Positions 24,653 to 38,229 are shown, numbered from the stretch's first letter. The stretch is 64,000 bases of DNA from Tetrahymena elliotti 4EA (GCA_000231825.2 JH720308.1:520483-584482), one strand, 5' to 3'. A program made the numbers and translations. Notes: a model not told the origin generated them from the letters alone.

Positions 24653-27511
24653 TCATAAGAAGGTATTATTATTTGGTGGTTAGCATAAAGCAGCATCTAA
24701 GAAATTATTCCATTCCATAGGATTGTTTCTTTGCAACTCCATTGCAAGTTATTTTATCTTATGAACAATATTGTTAACCTAACGATTATACTCACCAATA
24801 GTAGCCTAATCATTGATGTTTAAAGTTATTCCTAAAAGAATTTTTTCAAGTATGTTATGGAATTCATATTATTTAATATGCCCTTACTTCCAAGCATTAA
24901 ACTCTTCTTTCAAGTTTTCAAACATCGTATTGTGCTTATTACCTTATGGTTCATATAACTATGGCAAAAAAAAGCGACATATGTTTTTGTCTTCATTATT
25001 TAAGCATTTAAGCACCATTAAACAAGGTATGTTGAGGAATATATCTGCATCTCTGCAATCTACTTACTCTTAAAAGTCTTTATGTTTTTAAGCAGTTGCT
25101 TCTATAATATGAGAAAAGTGTTTCAAAAATATGCATTTTTTAGGATCTAAAAAGTAAGATTTTCCTTTTTCCCAGCTTGTTTCATATTCTTGTAAAGCTT
25201 CTACTAAATCATAATTGTTTTTTAACTAAGGATCAACCATTTCTATATTTTACTCATATTTTCTAAAAAGTGTTCTCAGCTTTGCAAAAGAATTTCTAAT
25301 TTACTCTGCAAGATATCTAACTGCTTAACTTTATTCTTTTGTTATTGTCCTTAATATAACCTCACTTTCTTAGAGAATTTCAAATTGTAAATCATCTCTA
25401 CCCTTACCATCAACATTAGCAACAGCATTAATTTATGATATTATTTTACACAGTTTCTTTTTATAATTAGTAATTTCAGAATCCATCAAGAAAATTCTTC
25501 CTTTTATTTTTTCTCTGATTTCTATTGACTAAAGCTCTTTTTCAACATCTATAGCCTTTTGAATGAATCTCCTTGCATCAGTTTCTATAAGCATTAATTC
25601 TAGGACATAAAGCTTTTATAAAAAATAAATAAATTTAAATAAAAATGAATACAGTTGATTTTATTTCAAGGTTCATAAATGTGGCTATTAAATCTTTTAT
25701 TAATCAAAATAGTAAGTTAAGTATTTATTGATTGATGGAGATCGCTGATTAGATTAACCTTAATTAGTTAATCAATGACCAAAAATACCTTTTTGATTGA
25801 TTAAATGCTTGACAAATAAAGAATTTATCACAAATTTTTGATAGTTTTTAGTGGGAATAATTTTAATTTTTTTTATTCAAAATTATTTGATAAAAAATTC
25901 AATTATTGTTTTTTAGATATTTATTCATCTTAAAATTTCTTTTTTCCATCTCATTTTCTAATGCTTTTCCAGAATTTTTTTATTTAATACATTTTAAACC
26001 AAAAATAGATTTATTCTTTCTAATCTAGAATAATGGAAGATTAAATCTTTAAGAAACTAACAAAATTTTCTAGCTATTTCCAATTCTAAAATCAATAAAT
26101 ACTATCTACTATAAAAACTGATATAACATTATTTACCTGTTCAAACTTAGCCCAACAGTCATCAAAACTCTCTAAACTTAAAATGATTTCCTATCTAATA
26201 GCTTATGCAGAACAATTCACTATATTTTCTTAACAAGACCTACTATAAGCATTTCTCATAATATGTTACATTTTAAAGAAGCTTTATAACAATTTTTATC
26301 CTGCTTCTAATACTTCAGGAGAAAAAACATATTTTTCTCCATTGACCCATAAGTAAGGAAAGCCTTATTCAAAAAAAATGAATTGAATAATTTAAATTAT
26401 ACTAAATTTTTTAATAGAAACTATAAAAATAAAATAGCTCATGAATTTACTTTCAAAATAATATTTAAATAATATATGCATTTTAATGCTTTTTCAAGTT
26501 AGATTAATAATAATAATCAATTACCTTCTTATGCGCTGTCTAAAATTTCTGTCAAGTAACACAATTAGCCTTCTTTATAAAGTATTTTGTAAGCTTTTGA
26601 GAACTCTTTTCTGTAATCTCTCTATGCAGTAGCAACTTAATATGTCTTTTAAACAAAAAATAATTATTTTAGATACATTTTAAACAATAACAATATTTAT
26701 AAGGCATGAGAATAGACTTTTTAATTCCATTAAAATTATTTAAATTTTTATTTGGTCAATGCTAATTTTTTGCTTGTTGATATTAGCCAATTTAAAATGC
26801 ATCAGTATGCCATAAAGTGACCAATTTAAATCATAAATATTCTAGATAATATTTCTAAGAATTAAGTTATTAAATAAGTCAGCATTTATGCACATTATTT
26901 TTATCAAAATATAAATATTAGTGTATTTATTACCTCGCACATTTTTTCAACTATGGATAGATATCTCTTACAAATTTTTTGGCCTTCTTATGAATCCAGA
27001 TCGTATTTTTGATAATGCTTTTATATTAAATGCTAAGAGCATACTACTGCTTGTTCTAATAGAATAAATTCCTATGATCTCTTAAATTCTTCTATATCCG
27101 TTAAAGGACGAGGAGGGGCCGTGCTAACTCTAATGAATTGTCTCTCATCAAAAACACTGCTTGTTTCTGAATTCTCTATTATAATAATTGAAGTAAAATA
27201 ATATTTAATGAAGGTAGTGAGAAAGAACTAAAATATCATTAAAAATGGTGTAATAAAATTTAATCCCCAAAAAAAATATATTATAAAAAGTATTAAGAGG
27301 TAAGTTATATCATTTAACTATAAGCTATCATTAAAAATTTATTCCCCTGATTATAAAAAAATTCCGCTAATATCATATAAAATGAATGGCTAGTAAACTT
27401 CTAAGATAAAGACAATAATTTACAATCCTCCTCGTCATCCTACTGAGATGACTGCTATTATTATCTTTGAAAGTCGAAGTCTTAAACCCCAGTTGAAATA
27501 TCTTGAATCAT
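24653..27511 (-). CDS. Unknown, probably ciliate-conserved helical protein
   Basis: Five exons can be placed exactly: 27511-27424, 27175-26934, 26645-26525, 26363-26137 and 25612-24653. Together they give 545 residues with matching phases at every junction. The N-terminus (MIQDISTGVQDFDFQ) is Q- and D/E-rich. The rest is mostly helical and soluble, with no signal peptide or membrane segment. Distinct blocks include FDDCWAKFEQ, DDLQFEILQESEVILR, FLNIPCLMVLKCL and GEYNRQVNNIVHKI. The FLNIPCLMVLKCLN block with following Cys residues resembles large unnamed ciliate protein families I recall, but I cannot attach a function. The second exon might instead begin at an ATG at 27239, but the five-exon model gives a better N-terminus. 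Confidence 0.82.
25613..26136 (-). other. Long intron (524 bases)
   Basis: Intron between the fourth and fifth exons of the gene at 24653-27511: GTAAATAA donor after CAG at 26137, ATAAAAG acceptor before 25612, phase 0. It is far longer than the other introns placed here. I find no gene inside it. Confidence 0.7.
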
Positions 27512-29255
27512 CTTTCTTTCTTCTGTGTTAATGCTTCTTTACTTCCTTATTTGCTTGCCTTTAATCTTAAGTTTGTAGGATTTGTGAGTGTCAATTTATA
27601 TTTTTTATAATATATCCTATGTTCTCAAAGAGTTTTGAGTCTGCCTCTCTTCTCACACAAAATCTATTGTTTTATTTATTAAATCAATCAATCATTTATA
27701 GCTTATTATTTAAAACTAAATAATGATCACTTATTTTCATTAATACTAATTGCACTTTCTTCACAGCTCAAATGTTTATTAATAATTTTCACCATTCTCC
27801 ATACATTTATTTATCATTAATATTTTCAATTATTAATTCACTCTCCCCTTGAGTATTTCTAATTTACTATTTTTAAAATTATTTTCAAGTTAAAATAAAA
27901 AAATTAATTATTTGATTTCATATATTAAGTCATGAAATTTTACAAATACCTAACAAACAAGGAACAACTTTATCATTTTTATCAATAAGAAAAACACTTT
28001 TAGTTTGAATAAAGTATTCTAAGTACTGAATTTATATTTTTTGTAAATTTAATAAAAACTATTTCAAAAATTTTTTAATTTGAAAAGTGATTCATTAAAA
28101 AACATCTATTTAGATTATGATTTTAAAGGAAAAATATTTTATTTCAATAAGAAACTAAATATTTTCTTGCTATTAATTTAAAATGCTTTTTATATTGTTA
28201 TTAAAGGTTTTTTTATTTTCAATTATTTAAGAATTAATATCCATTTCTATTAAAATTTGCAAGAATTTTGAGTTTAAAAAAATATTTACTGGACTGAGAA
28301 AGTTTTGATAAAATTGATTAAGTAAAAGATAATTTTTTTAAACTGCTACAATTTATCTTTTTTAAATATTTTTTCTAAAATAAAAAAGAATTTCATTTAA
28401 AAATTTCTATTTTTTAATAGTAATCATCAATAAGAATTTTATTTTTTGTTCCTTGTCAATCTAAAAGTTAATATTTTTTTATTTAATGTTTCAAACAATC
28501 AGATTGTTTAATTCAACACTAAAGAAGTATTATTTAAAAATAAAAACTTTAAACAATGCAGAAATTTCTATTTTCTATTTTATTTATCTTAAGTTATTTA
28601 ATCAATTAAAAAAGAAAAAATTATTTTATTTTTAAATTTTTAATGAGCAATTAATTAATTAAAAAATCATCAAAAATTCAATAAATAAAAATTAATTAAT
28701 CATTAATAATTTGTAATGGACTAAAAATATTTCAATTTTGATATCCTTAAAACTAACAGTTTCTAAAATAAAGAATTGAAATTTAACCATTAATTTTGAG
28801 TTGTCGAAGTAATTTAGAATAAGTAAATAAATGGTATTATTTAAAAACCTAATATTTTCTCTTTTTCAGTTATGCAGTATGTTTTCTTCTTTTTTTAGGA
28901 ATTTTTGAGAATGCTTTCTTTAAATATTTTAAAGTAAAAAACAAGGTGATAATTTGTAAAAGAATTAGCTTACTGTAAAATGATAAATTAAAAAATTATG
29001 TTTAATTAAGTATCTTCTCCAACATTTATAATCTGAAAAATTCAAGTTGATTAATTAAGATTTAAAAAATTATCTATGTTTTAAGTAATTACCAGTTTAT
29101 TTTCTAAGATTTGGTTACTTAAGTTTTAAATTTTAAATTTGGTTTAGAAAAGGTCATATAAAAATCTCATAAAATTAGCAAATCTATACAATCAAAAGAA
29201 TAATAATTAATTTAATTTACAAAAAAATAAAGTGAAATATTTAAAAGAAGCTAAG
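27512..29255. other. Intergenic region between divergent genes
   Basis: AT-rich spacer containing the promoters of the unknown gene (minus) and the P450 gene (plus). The 27512-27660 part is less AT-rich and is probably 5' leader of the minus-strand gene. Nothing else recognised. Confidence 0.4.
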
Positions 29256-30779
29256 ATGATATTATTAATTGCAACTATCTTGATTATTCTTACCTTTTTA
29301 GTATTAGTTCTAATCTTTTCTCCTAAGTTAAAGCTTTTGAGCATGGCAAAAACGTATAAAGACACTGAAATATTATTCTCTCCAATTGGAGGAATTGTAG
29401 ATCTGTATTAATAATCTTTTGAAAAACATGGTGATGCTCTTTTTTTCATCCGCAATTTGATACAAAAAAAACCTAATACAAAAGCGATTTTGTATAATCT
29501 AGGGTTTGATATTGTAGTTAACTTTTAAGATTCTGAGTTAGTGAAGGAAGTTCATCAAAGCTATAGTGATTACTATGAAAAGCTAAAAGGTATTTTAACC
29601 CTGTAATATCTTTTTGATAAAGGAATGCTAATGTCAGATAGTGATGAATGGAATAAGCAAAGAAAGCTCTTGGCTAATACATTCCTCTTTTAAAATATCA
29701 AAAGTAGACTTCCTGTCACAAAATAAGTAGTTTAAGAAGTTTATTCAAGCAAAGAGTTAGACCTCTCTAAGCCAATTCATGCACTTCATATTAGTGAAAA
29801 AGTTACTTCAGATGTTATTTTCTAAACTTTCTTTGGAATCAGTTTTAGAGGTAAAAAGTTTAATGGAGTAGAAATTCAAAAAGAACTCTCAAACGTGCTA
29901 ATTGAAGGTTTCAATTATATTTAGAACTCCCTTTATTATAAAATTAAAATGGTAGCATTAAAAGAGAAGGCTGTAGGTTTCAAGCCTTTTAAGGGAGAAT
30001 AAGATCTTTTAAAAAGAATGTAAAATCTAAGAGATGCAACAGAAGAAGTTATCTAAAATCGTTTAAAATAAGTCAAGAATGGAGACGTAGATATCTCTTA
30101 AAGCGAACTATTTCTTGATATTCTCCTTAGAGATTACATTTAAAAAAAATCTGAAAATGAGAAAGATATTTAACAAATGATTGATTAGTTTATGACATTC
30201 TTCTTTGGAGGTACTGATACCACAGCAGATCTAGTTGCTCTTTCTCTTTATCATTTATCTCATAATTAAAACTGTTAAACAAAACTTCGTGCAGAAATTA
30301 AAAGCATAATCAGTAATTTTGAAGAATTGAACTATGATAATTTAAATTAAATGAACTATCTTTAATGTGTTATCAAAGAATCCTTAAGAATCCATCCTCC
30401 TGCAATAGGTGTACTTCCAAGAGTTTGCATAAAAGATCATAAAGTAGGATAATATGAAATGAAGAAAGGTATGCTTATGGATACGCATTTTATTGGAGTA
30501 CTCAATAACCCTAAATATTTTGATAATCCACAAGATTTTAATCCTGATAGATGGACTGACACTAAGAAAATGGAATCAGCTCCTTTTTCACCTTTTGGAA
30601 TAGGAAAAAGAAGTTGCATCGGTTAACACTTAGGTATGATGAATGCTAAGGTAATAATATGCTATTTAATAATGAACTATTTAATAAAACCTAATCATTA
30701 ACAAAAACTTAAAATGAGTTTAAATACAGTTTACACTCCTTTCAATGATGATTTGGTCTATTTTGAAAACATAAATTGA
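29256..30779 (+). CDS. Cytochrome P450 monooxygenase
   Basis: An intronless gene of 507 residues. An N-terminal membrane anchor (LLIATILIILTFLVLVLIF) would hold it on the ER face. The I-helix oxygen-binding motif is GGTDTT at residues 318-323. The ExxR pair is Glu375/Arg378 in KESLRIHP. The PERF-like block reads FNPDRW, and the haem-binding loop is FSPFGIGKRSCIG with the Cys454 thiolate ligand. All required residues are present and the length is normal. It should oxidise a lipid-like or foreign compound together with a P450 reductase, which is not encoded here. Subfamily and substrate cannot be decided from sequence alone. Confidence 0.96.
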
Positions 30780-31331
30780 TTTTGATATTTTATTTTATTT
30801 GTACATTTAAATTTTTTTTTTGCTACTTTGTATGAAGTAAATTAGATCTTAAAATATTATAAATTTGAGCTCATGTTCTAAATTCTTAAATATTAAAATC
30901 ATATTAAAAAATGGCTTTTAGATGGTATAAAAAAAACTGACCCTCAAAATAACTTTTAAAATTCATAAAAAATGTTTAAATGTATGAAAAACCATTCTTT
31001 TTTAATTAAAATTTTAAAGGTTTTTGAAAAATTACTAAATCATAAACACCCTAACTCTTTTTAGATTATTATATGATAGATATTTTGCTATTTCCAATTA
31101 AACTATTATTATATCTTAACTTACTAGATTTCATCTCTCATCCCAAATAAATATTTTGATATTCTATTTTCTCTGCAAAGTAAAAAATGTTATTTAAAAT
31201 TAAGTAAAATTTAAGAATAAAAATGAATTTTAGACATTGATCAAAGTAAAAAAATGAAAATTGTTTTTATAAAGTTAATTACTTATATATTTTTTTATTA
31301 TATTTTATATTTTAAATTGTTTCTAAATTTA
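30780..31331. other. Intergenic region between convergent genes
   Basis: Short AT-rich spacer with the 3' ends of the P450 (plus) and mannosidase-like (minus) genes. Nothing else seen. Confidence 0.4.
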
Positions 31332-32783
31332 TCAGACTTCTTAAACTTTCTTTGTCAATAGATAAGGCTTTCTTTGTAATAAATCTAATATTAATTCTCC
31401 AAAGTAGGTATTAGCCCAAGCAAACCAATCTCTTGTAAAGTTGTTTGAATTGTTTGCTAAGAATGATTCATGAATAAAATATGTTTCTGCAGTAGTAGTT
31501 TTTAAAATTTCTAAACATTCCATAATTTCTTTGTCATCGTTTGAAGTAATTGCTCTTGTTATAATAGCCATAGGCCAAACGTACTAATCTCCAACATGAG
31601 GACCACCAATACCATGACCGTCCTTACCTGTAAAGTAATAAGGGTTTTAATTTTCATCAAGGATCATCTTTCTAGTATTCTAATATATAGGATCATCTTG
31701 ATCAATAAATTTAAGGTAGGGTAAACTAAGCAAGCTGGGAATATTTGCATCATCCATCTTAATGTGGTTTCCAAAACCATCAGTCTCGTAGGCAAAAACT
31801 TTATTACCATGAATATCCTTGGTAATTGCGGATGCATAAATTGATTTTTTAATCTAAAGAGAGAGCTAAGAAAACTTTAAACTAAGCTCAGGCTGTTTTG
31901 TTTAAATGATATCAGCTGTTTTTTGTAAATAAGTAACAAGCATAGCATTACCAGGAACAAAATATGCAAATGTACAAGCATCATCAGAAGGACGGAAGGC
32001 ACTTTTAACCATACCATTCTACCCAGAACATAAGTTTTGTCTACCATGACTTAAAGTATCAGTAGGGTTTTATGCTTCACGTTAAAATGTGTATGGAATT
32101 CTTTTAGCTAAGTCTTCTTATTTGGTACCTAGTTAATTCTCAGTGAGAGTTTAGAAAATAATTTCTAAACTTCTGAAATAGTCTTCATGCATAAAACTTT
32201 CATCTCCTTTGCTTTGTTCATAGAATTCTATTTATAATTTCAAAACTGCAGCAAGAGAATCTATTTCATATTTTCTTTCCCAAATGTGTGGATTCATAGC
32301 TTGAACACGAGTATTGTTTGGTAATAGCTTAGTAGTATTATCAGTAATGAAAGGAGACAATTAATCCTTAAAATTGAAAGCATTAGCATATGGGTCAATG
32401 AGGACATTGTGTATTTATCGATTAATTACACCAATAATCAAATCTTTAAGTTTTTATTCTTCATTTACATATGGAAGATATGGTAAAACTTAATTTGTAG
32501 AATCACGCTACCACATAGCTTGAATATCACCAGTAATAATAAAAGCATCAGGTCTTCCTGTAGTTTCATTCTTACCAAAATAGTAAACAGTTGTATCGAG
32601 AGTATTTGGGAAGTTTTATTCAAACATCAGAGCTAATACAGGATCTGCAAGTTGCTCTTTAACTTCTCTAATAACTTTCTCAATGACTTCTGAAGTGAAT
32701 TTTCTATCTTAAGGATCTGGTCTATCAGGAGGAGGAAGTTAGTTAGAGTCCAAAGTTACTAATTTAGTGGTGTTTTTATTCAT
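31332..32783 (-). CDS. GH125-type exo-alpha-1,6-mannosidase (DUF1237)
   Basis: An intronless gene of 483 residues. The sequence fits glycoside hydrolase family 125, an (alpha/alpha)6-barrel family that releases alpha-1,6-linked mannose. Diagnostic blocks in order are ITGDIQAMWQRDS at residues 83-95, NPHIWERKYEIDS, SAFRPSDDACTFAYFVPGN, MDDANIPSLLSLPYL and a C-terminal RDWFAWANTYFGELI. Length matches the family. There is no signal peptide, so a cytosolic role in mannoside turnover is more likely than secretion. The family is known mainly from bacteria and fungi. The stop is TGA at 31332-31334, three codons beyond a TAA that would end it in the standard code. No mannose-related neighbour is present. 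Confidence 0.88.
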
Positions 32784-33630
32784 TTATATTTTAAAATTTT
32801 TCGCTTCTACGATAAAATTTATTTAAATTATGAGAAATATCAAAAGTATTAATTGTTTCATGAATAAGTCGTATTAATCTTTTGCTTGGTTAGTTAATAC
32901 TTAATTACTGATTTTTTATTAATAAATATTATGTATTTTTTCTCCTTATCTGCCAACTTGTTTATAAATTTTTAAAGATATTCTTCAACTAAAATAAACA
33001 ATAATCAAATCTAATTATTAATTTCTTTTCATGTATCTCTGTAAATTGATAAACAATAATCACTTAAAATTAGTCATTTACTTCCTATAAAATAAAAATT
33101 AAAGTGTAATAATATTTGTTACAGATTACTTCTGCTAGTTGATTTTAAATTTAAGAATGTATATTTCTTTCTTTGTGTTAATTTAAAATATTTAAAAACT
33201 TTTAAGATTTTAATTATCAAAAAATTAAATCATTTTAATAAAAAGATAAAAAAACCATTAAATTTTTTTTAATTAGAATACTAGAGAATCTAAACATTAT
33301 CAACAAATATCTCAACAAACTAACAAATAAGTTTTTGAATTTAAAATAATTAACAACAAGATATTATTAAATTTTTGAATTTTATAACTATTTAAATATC
33401 ATTTTATATATATTTATTATCTTTTTATTTATTATTTGCAAAGCTTTCGTTTTTAAACCTAAATATTTTTTCCCCTCAAGTTAAGTATTTTTGTGTCTTC
33501 GAAATGCTAATTGGTTAATTTTTTATTCTTTTATAAGTTAAGTAACTACTTTAGATATTATTTCTGAAGTAAATTAATTAAATAACATCATTTTAGTACA
33601 TAATTTATTCAAATCGCTAGTATTTTTAGA
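32784..33630. other. Intergenic region
   Basis: AT-rich spacer between the start of the GH125-type gene and the end of the next minus-strand gene. It should hold the GH125-type promoter. No other feature seen. Confidence 0.4.
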
Positions 33631-36600
33631 TCACCTTTTGCCCAATTAAGACCTAACTAACTTTTTAAATTCTTCTATTTTTTTCTCATTTTTGATAATT
33701 TGATAACTAAATTAAATTTATTTTTTATTGTATCTAGGCTTTACTTTTGAATATTCATCACTAGAATTAGTATCCTAAGTCTTATTAACAAATTATGATG
33801 TTTAATTTTCTTAGAACTCTTCTTTAAAATCATCATAAAATTATTACTTTTTATCTGCTTTTAAATAAAATTTTCCAGGATTCACTGAAATTCGTTTGCT
33901 ACGTGCTAGAGATACTCTTAATTAATTGAAATTTTAACTTTTTTCTTTAGGAGTTGTTTATCCCGATGTCATAGCACTCTAGCATTTTTCCTTTTGCTAA
34001 TCTATAATAAGGCTCATATAATTTTAAGGAAATTTTTATGGAATCTTTTCATCGTTTGTTATTGTTGTTTTTTAAGAACTCTTTGGTGTTTAGCTTTCAG
34101 CCCTTTATATATAATATTTATTTTGCATCATAGACTTTCTTGAAAACAATTTAGTATCTCTGTCTTATTTTTTAACATAATCTATGTCTATTAGAGGATT
34201 TTTATTATCTATTGGAGCTACCTTGAGATCTTTTTGAATAATTTATTAGACTGCCAAACTCATCAAGAGTTTAGCTTCCACTTATTCACAAACATAATTA
34301 TCATTCAATATATCATTCTCTAACTCTTTAATTTTCTTATCATATTCTTAATCATAGCAGCTTATTCTTTAACCAGCTTCTGCCCTAGGTTACATTATCA
34401 ACACTTTTTACTTCTTTAAATGAGTTTATGACTTTTAATCTTTTACCTTTACATTTTTGTATGAATTTTTATGTAAAAGTTAACCAGATTCCTAATTATA
34501 TCTATGTTTTATCTATGATTTAGGCTATATATCTTTAGTTGGAGATCTATTCAACTAGTTTTCTTATCTATTCTAATAGAAACTTACTTATGTTTGTGAA
34601 ATCAATGAGTTATTTTAATTAGAATTATAATTTCTTTAGGAAGGTGGCTAAGAAGCCCCTCTACTAGAATTAAAATTTTTTCTATTTAATTATAATTTTA
34701 TTTTATTTTTTTATTCTGGTGAATTAATTTTATTGTTTGAATTATGCATTGATCTATATGATTCTTAGTTTTATTAATTTAAATTTATTTTTATTTCATT
34801 TTCGTTTTCTTTAAAAGAAAATAGATTACAGGCTTATTTTCTTTTTGAATCTAGTTGCATAGGAGAATAATCTCTTTAATTAGTCGAAGCAGCTCTTTTT
34901 GGGGATTATAAATTACTATATTGTATAGATTACTTTTGCTAATTTGATGTATGATTCTCTAAAAAATCATAAAAACTGTTTTCATGCTAGTTAAGTTTTC
35001 TTTATTTTTACATGGATAATAATATGATTTTCTTTTGCTACTAACTTAAACTGTTTGATTTTTTTATTTTCTCCTATATTTTTAATCTAGGTGACATTTA
35101 GCATGAATCTGGTCTGTTCTGTTAATTTTAAACTATTTCAGCGGCTGAAACAAAGTTATTTAAGTCCACATATTAATTTTATTATTGGTAATTTAACTAT
35201 GTTTGAGCTCTCTAGTTATTTTTTGAAATATTTCTTTTACACTATGCTGATTGAAGTCTCCTAGCTGATAATGGGCTGCTTACATAAGATATTTCACTTA
35301 TAGCTTCAGGATGCTTTTCTTTATTTTATACAGTGATTATTTTCTTGATTATTTTTTGGAATGAAGAGGGGCTTTCTAGAGTAATATTTTAATTATTTTT
35401 GGTACTTATTAGGCTATCTTAATTCTTAACTTATTATAAATATTTATTATCTTAGTTTAGCACATTTAAGGTTTAATTAACAAGTTTCTATTGAATACAT
35501 TTGTTACTATCATTATTATTATTACTTGCTTTGTAAACAAAACTGCTTGATAGTAGATGTTGTGAGCTTTCATTTTTTTATATTTGAGGAGAAAATGATT
35601 TGATATTTTTTTAACTAAGTTTCTGGTGATCTGTGATAAATAGCTAATTAATTTCAATGTTTGAATTTATCTTATTTCTACTTTATGGGGATGGAGAATT
35701 AGATTTTACTTATGCAGTATTATTAATAGAACCAAATAACTCTTAATCATTTATGAACTTTTTTTTTCTAATGATTTCAGTTGTGTGCAATATTTTATTG
35801 GTAGAAAGCTATGTTTCTTCTCTAATTTTTTACTCAAAGCTATTAAACATTTAATTTATAAAAATATTTTTGCAGAACTTTTCTTGTCTATATTTAATTT
35901 TTTCTATTATCATATCCTTTTTTAACTCATCTATAACTTCTGGACAATACTTTTTAAGCATAATTTGATAAAAATCTTTTATTTTCAAACTATAGTATGT
36001 AGCCTCATTACTCACAATTACTGCCATTGTTTCTCTTTTTTTATTATTAAAAGCTTCCTCATCTCCAAACATACAATTTTGGCATATTTTAGCTACAGGT
36101 ATCCTCTTTAAAGTCTTTTTATAACTAAGCTAATTACCCAAATTTCTGAAAGGTAATTCTGTCATATGTAAATCTTTTGTCCTATTTGCATACAAAAGAT
36201 TTGCGTTTTCAGTAAAAATATCAGATTTTTTAGACATCTATTTTTTAATAAATAAGAATTTTTAAAAAGGGACCAAACCCAACATATTAATATTTTTGAT
36301 AAAGTTAATACAAAATAGTTAGTTAATTACTTACCTCTATTTCACCTTCTTATAAAAAATAGATTCTATCAGATTCATCATTTTCTTTATAAATGACATG
36401 ATATTTATTAAAATGATGCTTAATACATGACATAAGAATCATTTCAACATCTTGTTTATATAAATCACTGAATAATTGAAATTAGTGAAGAAATCCTATT
36501 TCCTTATCTCTTTATATTTTATAAAACTCACTAATACAAGAATTAAATATTTCTTTTGTTACTGATGCACAGAGTGTATCTTCAGGACACACCACAGTAG

Positions 36601-37450
36601 CTGTCCTAACAGTAGCTAAGTTTTTAAAATTATATTTATTTAAACTATTAACAAATTAATGTTTAATAATGAAGTATTCTTTGCTTACACTATCTTAAAG
36701 CAATCTCACCAAATGAGTATCCAGATTTTAAAGTTGCAATCAAATTAAACTAAGGGAAAGCTTTATTTACAAATTATTCATCAGGTATTTTTTAGTAAAT
36801 TTCTTAATTTTAAAGAATATCTTTGCTCATTTTCATTTATTCCTCTGAGGGAGCTGCTCCAAATTTATTTGGAACTAAAACCCATACAGAGCCCTATATA
36901 ATGATATAAAATGTTGAACCTTATTCGCCTACAAAATATTGATAAAAATAAAATATTATTTAAATTATTTGAGATGAAACTGTTAAATTTACCTTAATTA
37001 AAAACAATTTCTCTTTTTGAATATTCAGCTAGTTACATATGTTTAAGCATTTTTCTTATGAGCTACTAATTAACATCTTTTTCCATGTCTTTAATAAATT
37101 TATTGTCGTTAAAAGCTTTGTATAAGATTTCCAAGTCAGCTTTTGTCCTCGCTGTAGATTACTTTTTCAGAAGAGTTTTAACTATCTTATAATTTAGTAC
37201 AGAATAAATTTAAATAAGTTTCTTTTTTAGAATAAATTCTTACCTCCATATCATTAGGATCTGTTAAATCAAAATTCTACCGATTTTGTAGCTAATTATA
37301 ATCCAATTTAAATTTTTTTTTATATGTATTAGTTGTCTACTCCTTCTAGCTCATCTGTTATATTTACACTTCATTGTTCGAAATTTTGGAGTACGGGCTC
37401 TCATCATTGTTTTCTTTTGAGTCATCATGAATGGTCTCCGTTTGTTCCAT
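33631..37450 (-). CDS. Protein with two cyclic-nucleotide-binding domains and Q/N-rich tail, frameshifted
   Basis: A gene of about 1,200 codons. Start ATG at 37450; introns at about 37243-37186, 36992-36929 and 36334-36238. The first cyclic-nucleotide-binding domain reads EYSKREIVFNQGEQGSTFYI, then LKSGYSFGEIAL and VRTATVVCPED, including the Arg expected to hold the phosphate. The second reads HVIYKENDESDRIYFLQEGE and MFGDEEAFNNKKRETMAVI and is more divergent, with Asp where Glu is usual. The remaining about 750 residues are low-complexity Q/N/S-rich. No kinase or channel domain is attached. One base too many occurs just after GEIAL (about 36694-36699): frame A ends at a TGA near 36590, while the rest of the domain continues in frame +1. 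It is either a broken gene, a sequence error or a shift site. Confidence 0.8.
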
Positions 37451-38229
37451 AAAAAATGCAATTGTGTAAAATAATTCTTTATTCTATTTTGATGTGATAT
37501 CTTTTTAATCTAATTACTTTTTTTTTATAAGAATTATTGCTATTTTGCAATATTTGTAAATCGTTATTACTATCTTATTATCCCAATTTTATAAATGTGA
37601 ATTTGTTAAAAAATATATCTTTTCAGAACCACTTATTTCTTATAGTAATAGCCATTGATCTTTTAAATTATTTGTAAATATTTAGTAAATTAGTTATAAT
37701 GTTTACATTTTTTTTATTTGAATAATTCTTTTGATTTTGTATAAACCTAAGTAATTTATAATAGTAACTTAATAATTTCGATCTATTATTAAAGATGAAA
37801 ATAATTTATCCAAGTTTTTAAAACTCATTCATCAAAAAAATTATTATAATAATAGCTAAATATTTTTAAATATCTTTCACTGTAAGTTTTAATTTTTAGC
37901 TGATTTTTTTCAGAAATAATGTCGAAATTTGGGTTAAGATAAAAACTTACCTCTTTTTATCTATAAAATTCTTGAAATTTTTACACTAACTAAAACTTAC
38001 AATAAATAAAAAATTATAAATAAAAAAAATAATAAACTTTTTATTTTTCTTAAACAAAAAATATTTATTAATCTTTTTGTAAAATAATTTATTTTGATAG
38101 TTTAGAATATTTAAAATGCAATTCGATGGATATTTGTATAAAGAATAATTAATTGTTAAGGTTTTATTAATTAGTTAAAATAAATAAGTTTTAAATAAAT
38201 TTTTAAAAGTTAATTAAGTAATTGTAATT
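37451..38229. other. Intergenic region
   Basis: AT-rich spacer between two minus-strand genes; expected to hold the promoter of the cyclic-nucleotide-binding gene. Nothing else seen. Confidence 0.4.

Noticed and set aside
24813..25073. Plus-strand 86-codon open frame
   Set aside because: It is antisense to the last exon of the gene at 24653-27511, whose frame and splice phases are consistent.
27200..27239. Alternative start MIFQFF for the gene at 24653-27511, giving a hydrophobic N-terminus
   Set aside because: An upstream exon at 27424-27511 joins in exact phase through a GTAAAT donor and AATAG acceptor, and gives a Q/D/E-rich N-terminus that blends with the next exon.
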